Shown here: in pieces, positions 1 through 11,771 of the stretch
How the letters are laid out: every line of letters starts with the position of its first letter
Numbering within the stretch: position 1 is the stretch's first letter
Source: Castanea sativa
Lineage: Eukaryota > Streptophyta > Magnoliopsida > Fagales > Fagaceae
Assembly (NCBI RefSeq): GCF_040712315.1
Contig: NC_134023.1
Coordinates: 18,483,078-18,547,077 of the forward strand
DNA length: 64,000 nt
Direction: 5' to 3'
Program-made: the position numbers and the translations under genes
The notes under the pieces: generated by a model
Told to the model about the DNA's origin: nothing
Databases searched by the model: none
Seen by the model: only the letters and a program-made list of their open reading frames with translations

Positions 1-510
1 TCATCATCACAATCAAACTCTTGATCAATTGGACGCAGGTCAAGAATGGTGTAAATATGCCATGTCAAGATTTGTGAGAAACGAAGCTAAGGCCAAAGAT
101 CATATGGTAATAAGGATGTGCGTGCAAGCACATTTATATCAAGTTGATACATCATATAATCCTATGAGTATTGGTGGGGGACAACATACACAAAGTTAAT
201 CTTTAGGAAATGACATGCACATGCGGGAAATAGACAATATATAAGATCCCTTGTTCACATGTAATAGCAGTTTGTACTAATTATAAACATGATGCGCAAT
301 AGTTTATTGACCTTGGATATAGCATGACCAAACAATACCACAGCTATGAACATGTTTTCCAACCATTGAAAGACAAATTATCATGCCCAAATCCAGAAGA
401 AACTACAACAATGATGCCCAATCCGCAATTGATCAAGAAGAAAAGTCAACCTGTATCTACAAGAATTAGGAATGAGATGGATAAGAATGATAAGGAGTTG
501 CTAACCTCTC
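1..510 (+). pseudogene. MULE (Mutator-like) transposase, C-terminal part, interrupted
   Basis: This is the C-terminal half of a degenerate Mutator-like transposase running in from the left edge. In plus-strand translation a SWIM zinc finger is visible: the C-x-C pair lies at 216-224 and the C-S-H at 252-260. It is followed by the family's conserved tail of a tyrosine/phenylalanine-rich block, a PNPQ motif and STRIRNEMD (about 420-480). Two in-frame stops (231-233 and shortly after the C-S-H) and a frame change near 200 show it is a pseudogene. Translation is cut at 510 by the Tat retrotransposon. The same reading frame resumes at 11656 with the CCHC knuckle. MULE transposases cut and paste DNA in the nucleus; the SWIM and CCHC fingers are thought to bind nucleic acid. 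Family identity is secure. The element's own terminal inverted repeats were not found in the window. Confidence 0.85.
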
Positions 511-977
511 TGATGAGTCAAAAATAACACGGGATCGTCATTCCGTGTCTATGACGATCCGAGCAAGCGTTACGCATTTTTTTTTGCATGCGTTGATGAT
601 AAAAAGTAACTGACAGAGCAATGGTAACAAGTGAGCTATGTACTTCGAAGGACACATTCATGACACACTAGTCATTGCCCATAAATGCCAAAATTCATTA
701 TCCATAAAGACGGGAAGACAACTATAATAGAAGGCGACAACATAATCCGAAGGTACACACAAATACTTACCCAAAAACCGCTCCAAGTCATTTTTCTCTC
801 TACATCATTCTCTTCCTTTCTGACTTAAGCATCGGAGTGTTTTTGGCAAACACCACACCAATGTATTACACTTCTTTCTCAGGTTTTCTTGCAGGTTTGG
901 ACCACAAACACAACCCACCACGGGATCGTCCGTCCAGTGAGACGAGGTCCTCAAGTTGGTGATTTTTCGCATCATCA
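511..977 (+). repeat. 5' LTR of Tat element
   Basis: This 467-bp LTR begins TGATGAGTC and ends CATCATCA. It matches 11196-11650 along its length with scattered substitutions and small indels. The preceding CTCTC is the target-site duplication. The 3' end, around a GGTGATTTTTCGCATCATCA-like motif, is shared with the Tat-type solo LTR at 33575-34304. Confidence 0.92.
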
Positions 978-980
978 GTT

Positions 981-998
981 TGGCGCCGTTTATGGGAA
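981..998 (+). promoter_or_regulatory. primer binding site, tRNA-Asp type
   Basis: Three bases after the 5' LTR lies TGGCGCCGTT, the start of the tRNA-Asp-type primer binding site used by many plant Athila/Tat elements. The following bases (TATGGG) match that type only partly. It would prime minus-strand DNA synthesis. Confidence 0.7.
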
Positions 999-1041
999 AC
1001 ACTGATCATTCAAAGTTGTCTTCACTAAGTGACAAAAGAGA

Positions 1042-2280
1042 AACTTGTAGCACGAGATTGATGCTGAACAAGCTACACAACAAACCCAAGCCCTAACAGT
1101 CACCTTTGAAGAAGTGACTCACTAGAATGAAGAACTACGGAGAACTGCTAAATCCTAGAACGAGGAACGACAGCGGATCCTAGAGAACCAGAATGAAGAA
1201 GAGCGCTGAAGGATCAAAGGAAACCATAATGAGGAAGGATCGGATAGCCAGGCGAACAGAAGGACGAGAACGCCAGAAGAAAACTCGTCCAGGATGGAAA
1301 GCGAGCTTCGCAGCATAAGGAGGGAGATGGACGAACTCAGGAATGTGGTAAAAGACAGAGCCTTGGAGAACTTGGACGGAATGATCTGAAGGATGGACTC
1401 ACCATTTACCATAAAAGTGTTGAACCATCCACTCCCACCAAAGATTTGCCTTCCCCAATTGGAGTCCTTTGACGACTCAAGAGATCCCTTAGATCACATT
1501 GAGTTGTTCAAGACTTTGATGCTCTTACAGATGACCCCAGACAAAGTAATGTGCAGGGCCTTCCCAACAACGCTGAAGGGTGCAACCAGGGTGTGGTTTG
1601 GCAAACTACCATCAGGCACCATTGCGAACTTTGATCAGCCCAGTAAAGGTTTTGTTTGTCACTTCATTGGCGGACAATGACGTAAGAAGCTAACTGGGCA
1701 TCTTCTCAACATAAGCCAGGTAGAGGGAGAATCGCTAAGACAATACGTGACACGCTTCAACAAAGAGTTTCTACAAGTGGATGAAGCGGAAGACCAAGTG
1801 ATCCTGACAACCTTCCAAGCAGGACTGCTACCAAGAGACTTCTTCTTCTCAATCACTAAGAGTCCGCCGAAAATAGTAGCAGAATTACTTCACTAGGCCT
1901 AGAAGTATATGAACGCAAAGGACGAGGTAATAGCTAAAGGAGTGATGACTAAAATGAAAAGAGACGAAGGAACCAATCACAACCCTAATAGGAAGAAGGA
2001 AACACGGGGTATTGGGCATGCATTGGATAAAAGGAAGAACCTTCTAGATCGAAGACCTAAGTTTACTAGTTTCACTCCTCTAGTAATGCCAATCGAGCAA
2101 GTATTGATGCAAATAAAGAAAGAACCTTCTCTGCAATGGCCTAAACCCATTCACGCTCTAGCAGAAGTTAGAGACAAAAGCAAGTATTGCAGATATTACC
2201 AAGACCATAAGCATCGCACTAATGAATGCAGACATCTGAAGGACCAAGTAGAAACATTAATCATTCAGGGAAAGTTGTAG
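1042..2280 (+). pseudogene. Tat gag, broken
   Basis: This region encodes the capsid-like Gag. It opens with an acidic, glutamine- and arginine-rich coiled-coil-like stretch (about 1042-1390). The conserved Tat Gag core begins at the ATG at 1393, with motifs PPKICLPQLESFDD, DPLDH, FPTTLKGATRVWF and a CHFIGGQ-type end near 1678. A glutamine/arginine-rich segment follows, then a C-terminal CRYYQDHKHRTNEC zinc-binding motif near 2190-2235. Several in-frame stops (for example at 1678 and about 1897) and a frame change break the ORF. Order and motif content match Tat Gag well. Confidence 0.85.
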
Positions 2281-2381
2281 AAGTTTGTACGAAGAACAAA
2301 GCCATATAGAAGACAACAGAGTGACGAGAACGAAAGGGAGTCAAAGACAGGGGCAATAAAGCCCCCATAGGAGAAATAAGG

Positions 2382-2818
2382 ATGATCTCAAGAGGATCAA
2401 TAGCAGGAGGATCCTCCAAATCACTAAAGAAGGCATATGCTAAGGAAGTAAACAGCGTACACTCACGGCTCCTACCTTCAAAAAATCCTAGATGCAGCGA
2501 ACCAGACATCGCCTTTTCTGAGAATGACGCTCGTGGCATTAGAAAACCCCATGATGATCCACTAGTTATAATACTTAGGATGGAAGAGTTCAACATGCAT
2601 CGGGTACTGATAGATAATGGAAGCTCAGCAAACATCATCTATCTGCCCGCCTTCTAACAAATGAAGCTGGACAATGAAAGGTTACGACCATTCACTTCCC
2701 CATTGGTGAGTTTCACCAAGGATAGGGTTATTCCCAAAGGCATTGTTAAGCTAACCATAATTGCAGGCATTTATCCAGCCCAAGTCTGCAAGGAGATTGA
2801 TTTCCTTATGGTAGATTG
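2382..2818 (+). pseudogene. Tat aspartic protease, first part
   Basis: Translation gives the Tat protease core VLIDNGSSANIIYLPAF near 2605-2657. It has the DNGSSA form of the aspartic active site that is usual in this clade. A downstream strand with the DFLMVDC motif ends at 2818. The reading is cut by a solo LTR at 2819 and resumes at 4198 with the family's conserved ILGRPTLN motif. A stop after the core (2656-2658) adds to the damage. In a working element this domain would cleave the Gag-Pol polyprotein. Confidence 0.82.
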
Positions 2819-4197
2819 TGCTGGAGAAAACTGGTTTTGTATCTCATACAAAACACATAGCGGAAGCAACAAACAAGGATCTATTTCATTCATGATTGAT
2901 AACATGCACTATGTAAATTTCAGAATTTAAGAACAAGATAGCGTACCTTGGTGTGGAGAAATTCAAAACAAATATTAGAAGCACTTGGGAACACTTTTAA
3001 TCTTCACTTCAATTCCACTTTACGCCCAAGATGTGTGGTTTCTCAATCAGTTTTCAAAGGGAGAATGAAAGTGTGTCTCACATTCTCTCACACACCATTT
3101 CTTATTCTTTTCTAATCTCTTCTAATAAAAATTATGTATGTTTCTCCCTTTATAACTAACTGATTATCTAATTGGGCTGGCCTATTGGGCCTTTCCAATT
3201 GGGCTTTAGTGTGTGGCTTGGAGTGGGACCAAAAAGTGACCAATAAGACACTAGCTCCAATGGGCCTTGGGCTTTTCCGTCAACTCTTGACAAGTCCAAA
3301 GTTATCATTAATTATATTTAATACCACTATATAAATATAATTGCACTCTAGGCCTTATTAATAAATTATATCCCAAGACTTTATTATGCATGCAACCCCT
3401 TCATTAAAATATTCGTAGTAATCCAAAGTCATGAATATAGACTGCCACTTTGAAGATTACTACATCTTAATCCTTGAGTACCCGATTTAATCCTTTATGT
3501 TATTCGTCATATATTTATGAAATCCAATTTCATAAATATATACTTTAGTAACTCTTTACTAAAGTGGTTTGGCCCAACACTCTGAATAACTAAATCCATT
3601 AAACTTATCTCAAGGGAATATTTTGTATCTCCATTAAGAGACTATGAATTCCATCTTGAGAATATATGTTCCATCAACACTAAGTGCAGATGCCCAACAT
3701 ACTGAGGTTTTGACCGTAACTAATAGATCTCACTCCTGATATATCAAAGTAACCTACATCTCATGATCAGGTCCATTATTCTCTCAGGATTTAGAGTTGA
3801 TGTAAATAGAAGTCATGAGATTTATTATTCATTTGACAGTCGTTAGGAGAATAATAAATCTCACAGCGGTCCAATTCAATATGACTTAACTCTTAAAACA
3901 TATCAACATACCAACTAGAAGTCTCCACTTCCATGATCAAGACAAATCATCTTAGTTGATATGTTATAGTCTTCGCAGATGAAACGCCCAATTTCATCAC
4001 CGACTACAAACTAAACTTCTAAGTTTACAAAGAGCTTGTGATTTATATCTTCTGTGACTTTTCACATAAATCACATACAATGCATTTCATGGACTATGAT
4101 AATATCTTAGTTCATTTATAGATAGTCTCATATAATTAAACAATTTAATTATTAAATACATGCCAATAAATTGGGTTTTAGGGCATAAACCCCAACA
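2819..4197 (-). mobile_element. copia-type solo LTR (TSD GATTG)
   Basis: This is a 1379-bp LTR in reverse orientation, flanked by GATTG on both sides (2814-2818 and 4198-4202). Over most of its length the reverse complement matches the LTRs of the copia element at 13924-22234. Shared blocks include the one around the GGTGATGAAATTGGGC motif. The first ~130 bp (plus-strand right end) differ, so it is a sister subfamily rather than the same family. No internal sequence remains, consistent with LTR-LTR recombination. It splits the protease coding region of the Tat element. Confidence 0.93.
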
Positions 4198-7100
4198 GAT
4201 TGCCCATCGACATACAACATCATCCTTGGACGACCAACGCTCAACAAGTTGAAAGCTGCAACGTTGACCTATTATCTAAAGGTTAAATTCCCTACAGCCC
4301 ACGGCATAGGGGAAATCAGGGGAGACCAAGTCCTTGCATGAGAATGCTATCAAGCCACCCTAGCATTAGGGGGAAACCACACTTGGATGATAGACGAATC
4401 TGAACCAGTCCCTGAGCTAACAGAAATACCATAAGAGGTTGAAGTCGTCCTTGGAGATCTGTCCAAAGTCTTAAAGATAGGATTGGCACTTTCAGCCTCA
4501 AAAAAGATGAAGATAACAAACTTTGTGAGAGAGAACCACGATTTTTTCGCTTGGAAGCACAAGGATATGCCAGGAATCGACAAAGGAGTCCTCCAGCATC
4601 ATATCAATGTTAATCCGGAGTGCAGACCAGTGCAGCAGAGGTGAAGAATATTTGCGCCTGAGCACAATAAGGTAGTAGTAGATGAGGTTGAGAAACTCCT
4701 GGAAGCAGGCTTCACAAAGGAAGTGTTCTACCTTGAGTGGCTAGCCAACATAGTGATGGTAAAGAAGAACAACAGCAAGTGTGTCGACTTCACAGATCTT
4801 GATAAGGCATGCCCAAAGGATAGCTTCCCCTACCCAGGATCGACCAACTAGTGGATTCAACTACTGGACATAAGCTTTTAAGCTTCATGGACACCTTGTC
4901 TGGTTACAATCAGATCATGATGGACGAGGAAGATCAAGAGAAGACCTCATTCAGCACTAGCCAGGGGTTATACTGCTATAAGGTGATGTCATTCAAACTA
5001 AAGAACGCGGGGGTCACATACCAAAGGTTGGTGAACCGCATGTTCTCTCATTAGATAGGAAGAAATGTGGAAATGTATGTAGATGATATGTTGGTGAATA
5101 GCAATGACGAAGCGGACAACTTAGACGACCTGAAGGAAACCTTCGACACACTACGTAAGTACAAGATGAAACTAAACCCTTAAAAGTGTGTCTTTTCTAT
5201 CTCATCAGGGAAATTCTTGGGATTCATGGTATCTCGACGGGGCATAGAGGCTAATCCAAACAATATAAAGGCAATAATGGAGGTAAAGTCCCTTAAAACA
5301 GTAAAGGAAGTATAGAGATCAATAGGAAAAGTTGTGACATTAAACAGATTCGTCTCTCAAGCGACAGACAAGTGCCTACCCTTCTTTAAGGTCTTGAAGA
5401 AGACCTTTTAGTGGACAAACGAATGTGAGGAAGCCTTGACAAAGTTAAAAGAGTACCTAACACAGCCGCCATTATTAAGCCCTCCAGTAAAAGGAGAAAA
5501 GCTGCAACTCTATTTGGCAATATCCAACACAGTACTAAGCTCGGCACTGATCAGAGTAGAGGAAGACGTGCGGGGGCCGGTATACTACACAAGCCAAGCA
5601 TTTTAAGGAGCTGAAGCAAATTACCAAAGGTTAGAATAGATTGTTTTTTCCCTAGTAGTCGCTTCTAGAAAACTGTGCCACTACTTTCAGCACATCCCAT
5701 CGTCATCATGACAGACCGACCGATAAGAAAGACGATGAACAAGATAGAGCAGTAAGGCAACTTGTCCAATGGGCTATAGAGCTTGGCTAGTTTGACATAG
5801 AATATCGACCTCGAGTAGCAATCAAAGCCCAGGTCCTTACTAATTTTATTGCAAAATTCGCTTATCCTCAAGAAGAAGAAGAGCCCCAAAAGGAGGCATT
5901 GACAGTCTAGATAGATGGGTCCACCACCAAGAAGGCTGGAGGAGCAGTTGTGGTCCTCATATCACCTGAAGGAGAAATTCTGAAGTACGCAATCAGATTG
6001 CAGTTCCCAGCAACCAACAATGAAGCCGAGTATGAAGCACTTCTAACAAGATTGAGTCTTGCAAGAGTCCTCAAAGTCAAGACCCTCATCGTCCAAGCCG
6101 ATTCTCAACTTGTAGTTGGCCAAGTAAAAGAAGATTATGAAACAAAGGAGGAAAGAATGCAAAAGTATCTAAAGATCGTCAAAGAACTCCTACAACACTT
6201 CAATAGTGTCGAGTTCCAGCAAATCCCTCATGTAAAGAATACTAAAATTGATTTCTTAGCACGTCTAGCCTCGTCAGACGGACACGACATATCTCCAAAG
6301 TTGTGCATGGAAACAAGGGGGCAGTCCAGCACAAAGGGAAAGCAGGTGATGAAGATACAAGAGCAGGATGAATGGATGACTTCCTTCATTCATTACTTGA
6401 AAGAAGGTCAACTCCTAGATGACAGAAATGAAGCATGAAAGGTACAGATCAGAGCTGCTCGCTTTGTCCTTATTGATGACACCCTCTAGGGATGAGGACA
6501 CCCTCTCCCCTATCTCCGTTGTGTTAACAAGGAAGAAGCCAACTACGTACTTCGAGAGATACACGAAGGGGTCTGTGGTAACCGCGCAGGAGTGAGATCT
6601 TTGGCGGGAAAAGCACTTAGAGCAGGATATTACTGGCCTATGCTACAAAAGGATGCATTGGATCTCGTTAAAGCATGTGACCGGTGCTAACACTTTGCGA
6701 AAATCCAAACGAGACCAAGTAAGCCAATGACGCTGATAACCACTCCATGGCCTTTCGCCCAATAGGGGATCGACATAATGGGACCACTCCCCATAGGAAG
6801 GAAGCAGTACAAGCTCCTCATCGTTGCAATCGACTACTTCATGAAGTGGGTCAAACCTAAGCCAACAGCGACAATCACAGAAGCCAAGATTACTAGGTTT
6901 GTATGGAAGAACATAGTCTGCAAGTTCGGCATTTCAAATGTAATCATATCAGACAATGGGAAGTAGTTCCACAACCCCAAGTTTCAAAAAAATTTCCAAG
7001 ATTTAGGCATAAAAAACCACTTCTCTTCTCTAAGACACTCTCAAGCTAATGGCCAGACAGAAGTGACGAATAGAAGCCTGCTCAAAATTATCAAAACTCG

Positions 7101-7606
7101 ACTTGAAAGGGCAAAGGGGATCTGGCAAGAAGAGCTACCTAATGTTTTATGGACATACAGGATGACCACAATAGTGCCAACAGGAGAAACACCATTCAGA
7201 CTGACATTTGGAACTGAAGCTGTCATAACAGTAGAAATAGGACTGACGAACATTCAGGTCAAAGCATACGAAGAGCAGAGGAACCACTAAGAACTCAACA
7301 ATAATTTGGATCTAATCGACGAAGTGAGAGACGAAACATTGAAGCGGATGGAAAAGTACAGGGAGAAATGGCCAAATACTATAACAAGAAGGTGAAGGTA
7401 AGAAGATTCAGCGTAGGTGATCTCATCCTTAGGAAAGTCTCGCAGACAACAAAGGACTCGTCACAAGGGAAGCTAGGCCTAACATGGGAAGGATCCTACC
7501 AAGTCACTCACCACTTCAAAGAGGGATCATACTACCTGAAGACCCTGGGCGGCCAAAAACTACCTCGTCCATGGAACATAGAACACTTAAAGAGATACTA
7601 CCAATA
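4198..7606 (+). pseudogene. Tat pol: protease end, RT, RNase H, archaeal-type RNase H, integrase
   Basis: Domains appear in order. The ILGRPTLN protease tail is at 4225. RT has CVDFTDLDKACPKDSFP (about 4780), a SGYNQI block near 4900 and catalytic YVDD at 5076-5087. A conventional RNase H follows at about 5480-5700, then a second, archaeal-type RNase H (IDGSTTKKAGGA at 5910; NNEAEYEALL near 6020; ADSQLVV near 6100). Integrase has a zinc-finger region around 6540-6700 and the catalytic triad as GIDIMG (6770), SDNGK (6950) and QTEVTNRS (7058). The C-terminal LPRPWNIEHLKRYY motif ends at 7606. Many stop codons (for example 4849, 5053, 5182, 5605, 6436, 6964) and frame changes make it non-functional. 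The double RNase H is a Tat-clade trait. Confidence 0.9.
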
Positions 7607-7784
7607 AGAACAGTCCCCAAGTATTCTAAAATGTTTACAGTATTTACCTTTATATTTCTTCTTTTGTATTATTATCTGCTTTACATAGATGAAAATGAAT
7701 TTTTTCTCTCCATCAATAAAACATACACAGAAGTACTATTCAGGAATTATACGTAGCAAATTCTCCCATTACGAACTATTGCCC

Positions 7785-8550
7785 AAATTATCATTAATAC
7801 ATGACGTTGAAAAGTATTAATACGTATTAACAAACACCACTCATGCATGAAATAAAGTTATCGATACATAACAAAATTTTCATTCATACATGACTTGAAA
7901 TAAAGTTATTAATACATAACAAAATTGCCATTCATACATGACTTAAAATAATGTTATTAATACATAACAAAATTGCCATTCATACATGACTTAAAATAAA
8001 GTTATTAACACATAACAAGATCGTCATTCATACATGACTTAAAATAAAATTATTAATACTTAACAAGATCGCCATTCATACATGACTTAGAGTAAAATTA
8101 TTAATACATAACAAGACGTCATTCACACATGACTTAGTGTAAAGTTATTAATACATAACAAGCTCGTCATTCATACATGACCCAAAATAAAGTTATTAAT
8201 ACATAACAAGGTCGTCATTCATACATGACTTAGAATAACGCTACTAAAACATAACAAGGTCATCATTCATACATGACTTAGAATAATGTTATTAAAGCGT
8301 AGCAAGATCGTCATTCATACATTAACACATTACAACTTCGTCATTCATACATGACTCAACAAAGGCTACCGAGATCATCATTAATACATGAAGGAAGTCA
8401 TTTAAAGCACATCATCACTCATACGTGACCTAAAAGAGAAGATAAAAAAAAAATAAACGACCTCTCCATACAATATATATGTAAAAAAAAAATTAACACA
8501 CAACGAAGACATCATTCATACATGACATAGAGATAGCATACGCAAATAAA
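7785..8550 (+). repeat. tandem repeat (~48 bp unit) in Tat 3' untranslated region
   Basis: About 15 imperfect head-to-tail copies of a unit near 48 bp can be read by eye. Each contains CATTCATACATGACTT and TTATTAATACATAACAA. Copies in the middle are most alike, and those at the edges are degenerate. The tract lies between the integrase stop and the antisense gene. Tandem repeats in this position are known for Tat, Retand and Ogre elements. Confidence 0.88.
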
Positions 8551-8730
8551 TAACCGTCATACATGGCGCAGAAACAATTCGAGATAAATCATATGCTCAA
8601 AACTGACGAGCCCAAGGAGTTGTTCAAAAGGCTGTTCAAGAGAAAGCAAGCAGACATGCTCAAAACAGCGAGCCTAAAAAAATAAACAGTGTGTTTATCT
8701 TACCAAAAAAAAGGGGGGGAATGAATTTTT

Positions 8731-10680
8731 CTAAGGCAAAGCAAAAGATGATGGATCAACATAATCAGCTTCGTTAGCAGCAGCCATTTCACAACCCTCT
8801 TCGACCCCTTCCATAGATTGACGATCAGATAACACCTCCTTTTCAAAGCCCTCCATATCAAGATCGACAAAGTCCAACTCTGGATGATGCTTGGCAGGTA
8901 TTTTCTGAAGAGTTCAAAACCGTCCATGTAGTAGTCGCACAACTTGTCTGAGTACTCGTTAGAAGCTTTGACCTTCTCCACCGCCTCTACCCCTACCTTC
9001 TCAACTTTCGAAAGAACCTCATCTATCTGCTTATCTTTCAACCTCAAGAAAGCCTCCTCAATATCAATGCTCTTCTCCAGAACTGTCAAATAATCCTTAT
9101 CCTTCTTGGCTTCATCAATAAGAGTAGTGCTATGGCCCTTCAGTGACTCATTCTCGGTGGAAAGAGATGTACTCTTGGATTGAGCCTCGGCCAACTTCCC
9201 TTCAAAATCCAAGTACTTCCCCAAGATATACAGGGATTCACCCAACACCTATGAAGAAAAAAAGGAAACAAAACACGACAAAAAAAAAAAAGACATTCAC
9301 TCACAATTCTTACCTGCATAACCTTATGCACATGAGATGACATTAGCTCATGCGATGTCCTCGCCCCCAAAAGAGAGAGGTCATCAACCGATATCGTCTC
9401 TTGGGCCTTTAGCACTGCAGCTCCTACATCGTCCCAAAAAGAGCCCAAAGAATCCTTTTCCTTTTTCTTGGCTTTCTAGGCACCGCCAGTAGAGGCAATC
9501 AACTCTAGAGAAGAGGTAGGCGAGGCTGGACACTAAAGGACAGACTTAGCAACAAGAGAAGTCACCATAGGATCATCCTTAGATGGCTCCGCATCCTTCT
9601 GGCATTTTCCCGTCAGAAGTCCACTCGTCAGGCTAACCTTAGCTTCTTTTTTTTCTCCTAAATTTTGGCTAGTTTTGCCTTGCTGAACCTAATCGTCATC
9701 CCTAAAGGAGAAAAGAGACAATGATTCCTAACAACAACAACAAAAAGATAAAAATTAAAATAAAAGGAAGAGGAGGAGAAAAAAGGTCAGTTCACTTACT
9801 CTTCTTAACAGCCTCGATATTTTTTCGAATGTGGTTAGAAGGCTCAAGACCAAGGAAATGGAGAAAGAGAGACTGAGGAGAGATGAGCTCATCAAAATCT
9901 TTAACTGTCTCAAGGTACTCCCCTACCCTCACAACACGAGCACGATACCTTTTCTTTAGGCAAGGATGAACAGAAGCTGTGAACAACACACACAATCATC
10001 AATACCATCTCCATAACAAAAAAATATGCATATCAAAGAAGTTAAACAGAAAGACGCACCAGACACGGGCGTACCCCAACTACTGAGCAACTTAGGAGCG
10101 TTATTTGGATCCTCACCCGGAGTGAACTCCCAGCCATCACCAAAGACGAAGAAAAAGTTGGTTTTCCAATTTCGAAGAGACGAGGGGGAGTCAAGAACAA
10201 ACCTTGAACTCCTTCCCCATAGCTTAAATTCCCAGTAGCTTGGATCCTTGGACCGTCTTAGACGATAAAAGTGAAGGAACTCGTCTATCCTAATAATGTC
10301 CCTGTCATTGGCAGACATCCACACCACCATACAACAGACCACTATCCTCCATGAGTTTGGCACTAGCTGAGCCGAAGAGAGTTGTAAAAGGAAGAACAGC
10401 TCCCTAATAAAAGGATGGACAGGAACACAAAGTCCACTAATGAAGTCAACCTCATAGAAGCACACCTCGTCAGCGTAGGAGTGTCAAGCCCTATCATCAC
10501 CATCCTCTTTTCATCCTTCCCCCTAAGGGAGCAACATATACCCCAGGCTTTATAAGGAGAAGAAGACGAGGTAACTTCAAGAACCCCATGATCCTTAGAC
10601 GAGGATAGACCCGTCTCAAGCTCATTAGACCTAACCTCATCCTCCCTCGACACAATCAAAGATTGAGCTATTCCTACTGA
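8731..10680 (-). pseudogene. antisense extra gene of the Tat element (putative gypsy-type transposon protein), four exons
   Basis: A spliced gene runs opposite to gag-pol. Proposed exons on the minus strand are 10680-10060 (5' limit uncertain), 9976-9800, 9701-9314 and 9248-8731. Introns at 9977-10059, 9702-9799 and 9249-9313 all have GT..AG ends and 65-98 bp lengths. The first exon carries VCFYEVDFISG, PFIRELF, LVPNSWR, DEFLHFYRL and DPSYWEF. These are the conserved core of the plant family annotated as putative gypsy-type transposon (Pfam Transposase_28). The last two exons encode a charged coiled-coil-like region (KLAEAQSKST, ENESLKGH). Frameshifts (near 10475 and 8905) and one stop near 9535 show decay. 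The biochemical role is unknown. Extra ORFs, often antisense, are described for Tat-clade elements. Confidence 0.75.
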
Positions 10681-11195
10681 ACAATAAACTAAGGGAAACA
10701 AGAAAAGCAGAACAAACCTATAAGGACAGTGTTTCTCTATAAAAAGCCTAACCCTAGGACGTTTTCTACCTACAACCTCAAGTAGACCACACAAACGAGC
10801 AAAGAAAAAAGAAACTGAGGGGCAATCCAACCTAATAGGAGAATAATCTACCATGAAAGAACAAAAACAGAGGAAGGAACACAAAAAACTTAACAAAAAA
10901 ATGGAGAGAAAATGAGGAAAGTTCAAGAGAACTCCAAAGCAGATGAAATGCTAAGGAAAGAAAATAAAACTGAACAAAGAATGAAAAGAAAAGGAGGGAA
11001 AAGACACAAAATGAGTTGGGGTCGTGCGCGAAAAACCGAGGAAAACTAGCACGACGAGGACATCTTGACTGTATACGTAGCACGCAGCAGACAAGACATC
11101 ATTTCGCAATAAATGCACCGAACACAAAACACAAAGCGACGGATGAATATGTTCTTGCCTCGTCTTAAAGACGAGAACACAAATAGGTGGGCAGC

Positions 11196-11650
11196 TAATG
11201 AGTCGAAAATAATACAGGATCATCATTCTGTGTCTATGACGATCCGAGCAAGTGTTACGCATTTATTGTGTGCGTAAAAATTAACGGACAGAGCAACTGT
11301 AACAAGTGAGTTGTGTACTTCAGAGCTCCCATTCATGACACACTAATCGTTGCCCATAAATGCTAGTTCATCATCCATAAAGATGGACAGACAACTATAA
11401 AAGATGGGGACAACATAATCGAAAGGTACACACAAATACTCACCCAAAAATCGCTCCAAGTCATTTTTCTCTCTACATCATTCTCTTCCTTTTTGACTTA
11501 AGTATCGGAGTGTTTTTGGCAAACACCACACCGATGTATTATACTTCTTTCTCAAGCTTTCTTGTAGGTTTAGACCAGAAATATGACCCACCACGGGATC
11601 GTCCATCCAATGAGACGAGGTCCTCAACTTGGTGATTTTTCGCATCATCA
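11196..11650 (+). repeat. 3' LTR of Tat element
   Basis: This 455-bp copy of the LTR begins TAATGAGTC and ends CATCATCA. It is preceded by a purine-rich AGGTGGGCAG tract (about 11184-11194), which is a plausible polypurine tract. The target-site duplication CTCTC follows at 11651-11655. Confidence 0.92.
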
Positions 11651-11655
11651 CTCTC

Positions 11656-11771
11656 TATGGATTGAGAATGGACCAAAGTCAAAGTGTGGTTTGTGTTGTC
11701 AATAGAGGCATAATTGTAGAACATGCCCTAATCGAAATGGGGAATCAACAAGCGGTGGTGCTACATTGTAG
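11656..11771 (+). pseudogene. MULE transposase, zinc-knuckle end
   Basis: When the retrotransposon and one CTCTC copy are left out, the frame from 510 continues here without shift. It gives a CCHC knuckle C-x2-C-x4-H-x4-C (cysteines at 11685, 11694 and 11724, histidine at 11709), with one in-frame stop inside it at 11703. The frame ends at TAG 11769-11771. That TAG is directly followed by GTAAAG, so it could also be a splice donor. CCHC knuckles of this form end many plant MULE transposases. Confidence 0.85.

Larger units (their letters stand above)
511..11650 (+). mobile_element. Ty3/gypsy LTR retrotransposon, Tat lineage, decayed, inserted in the MULE transposase
   Basis: This is a complete but mutated element with two LTRs (511-977 and 11196-11650) flanked by a 5-bp direct repeat CTCTC (506-510 and 11651-11655). 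Internal order is PBS, gag, protease, RT, RNase H, a second archaeal-type RNase H, integrase, a tandem-repeat tract and an antisense spliced gene. The two RNase H domains, the 3' tandem repeats and the extra ORF are hallmarks of the plant Tat clade (Tat/Retand/Ogre). The LTRs differ at many positions and by 12 bp in length, so this is an older insertion than the copia and chromodomain elements in the same window. All pol genes carry stops. A copia-type solo LTR sits inside at 2819-4197. Confidence 0.93.

Noticed and set aside
7785..8550. CRISPR-like direct repeats
   Set aside because: The units are contiguous and imperfect with no unique spacers, and the context is a plant Tat retroelement.
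10951..11262. Minus-strand hydrophobic ORFs overlapping the Tat 3' LTR as membrane proteins
   Set aside because: They cross the LTR boundary and lie upstream of the antisense gene in pyrimidine-rich DNA, with no domain.
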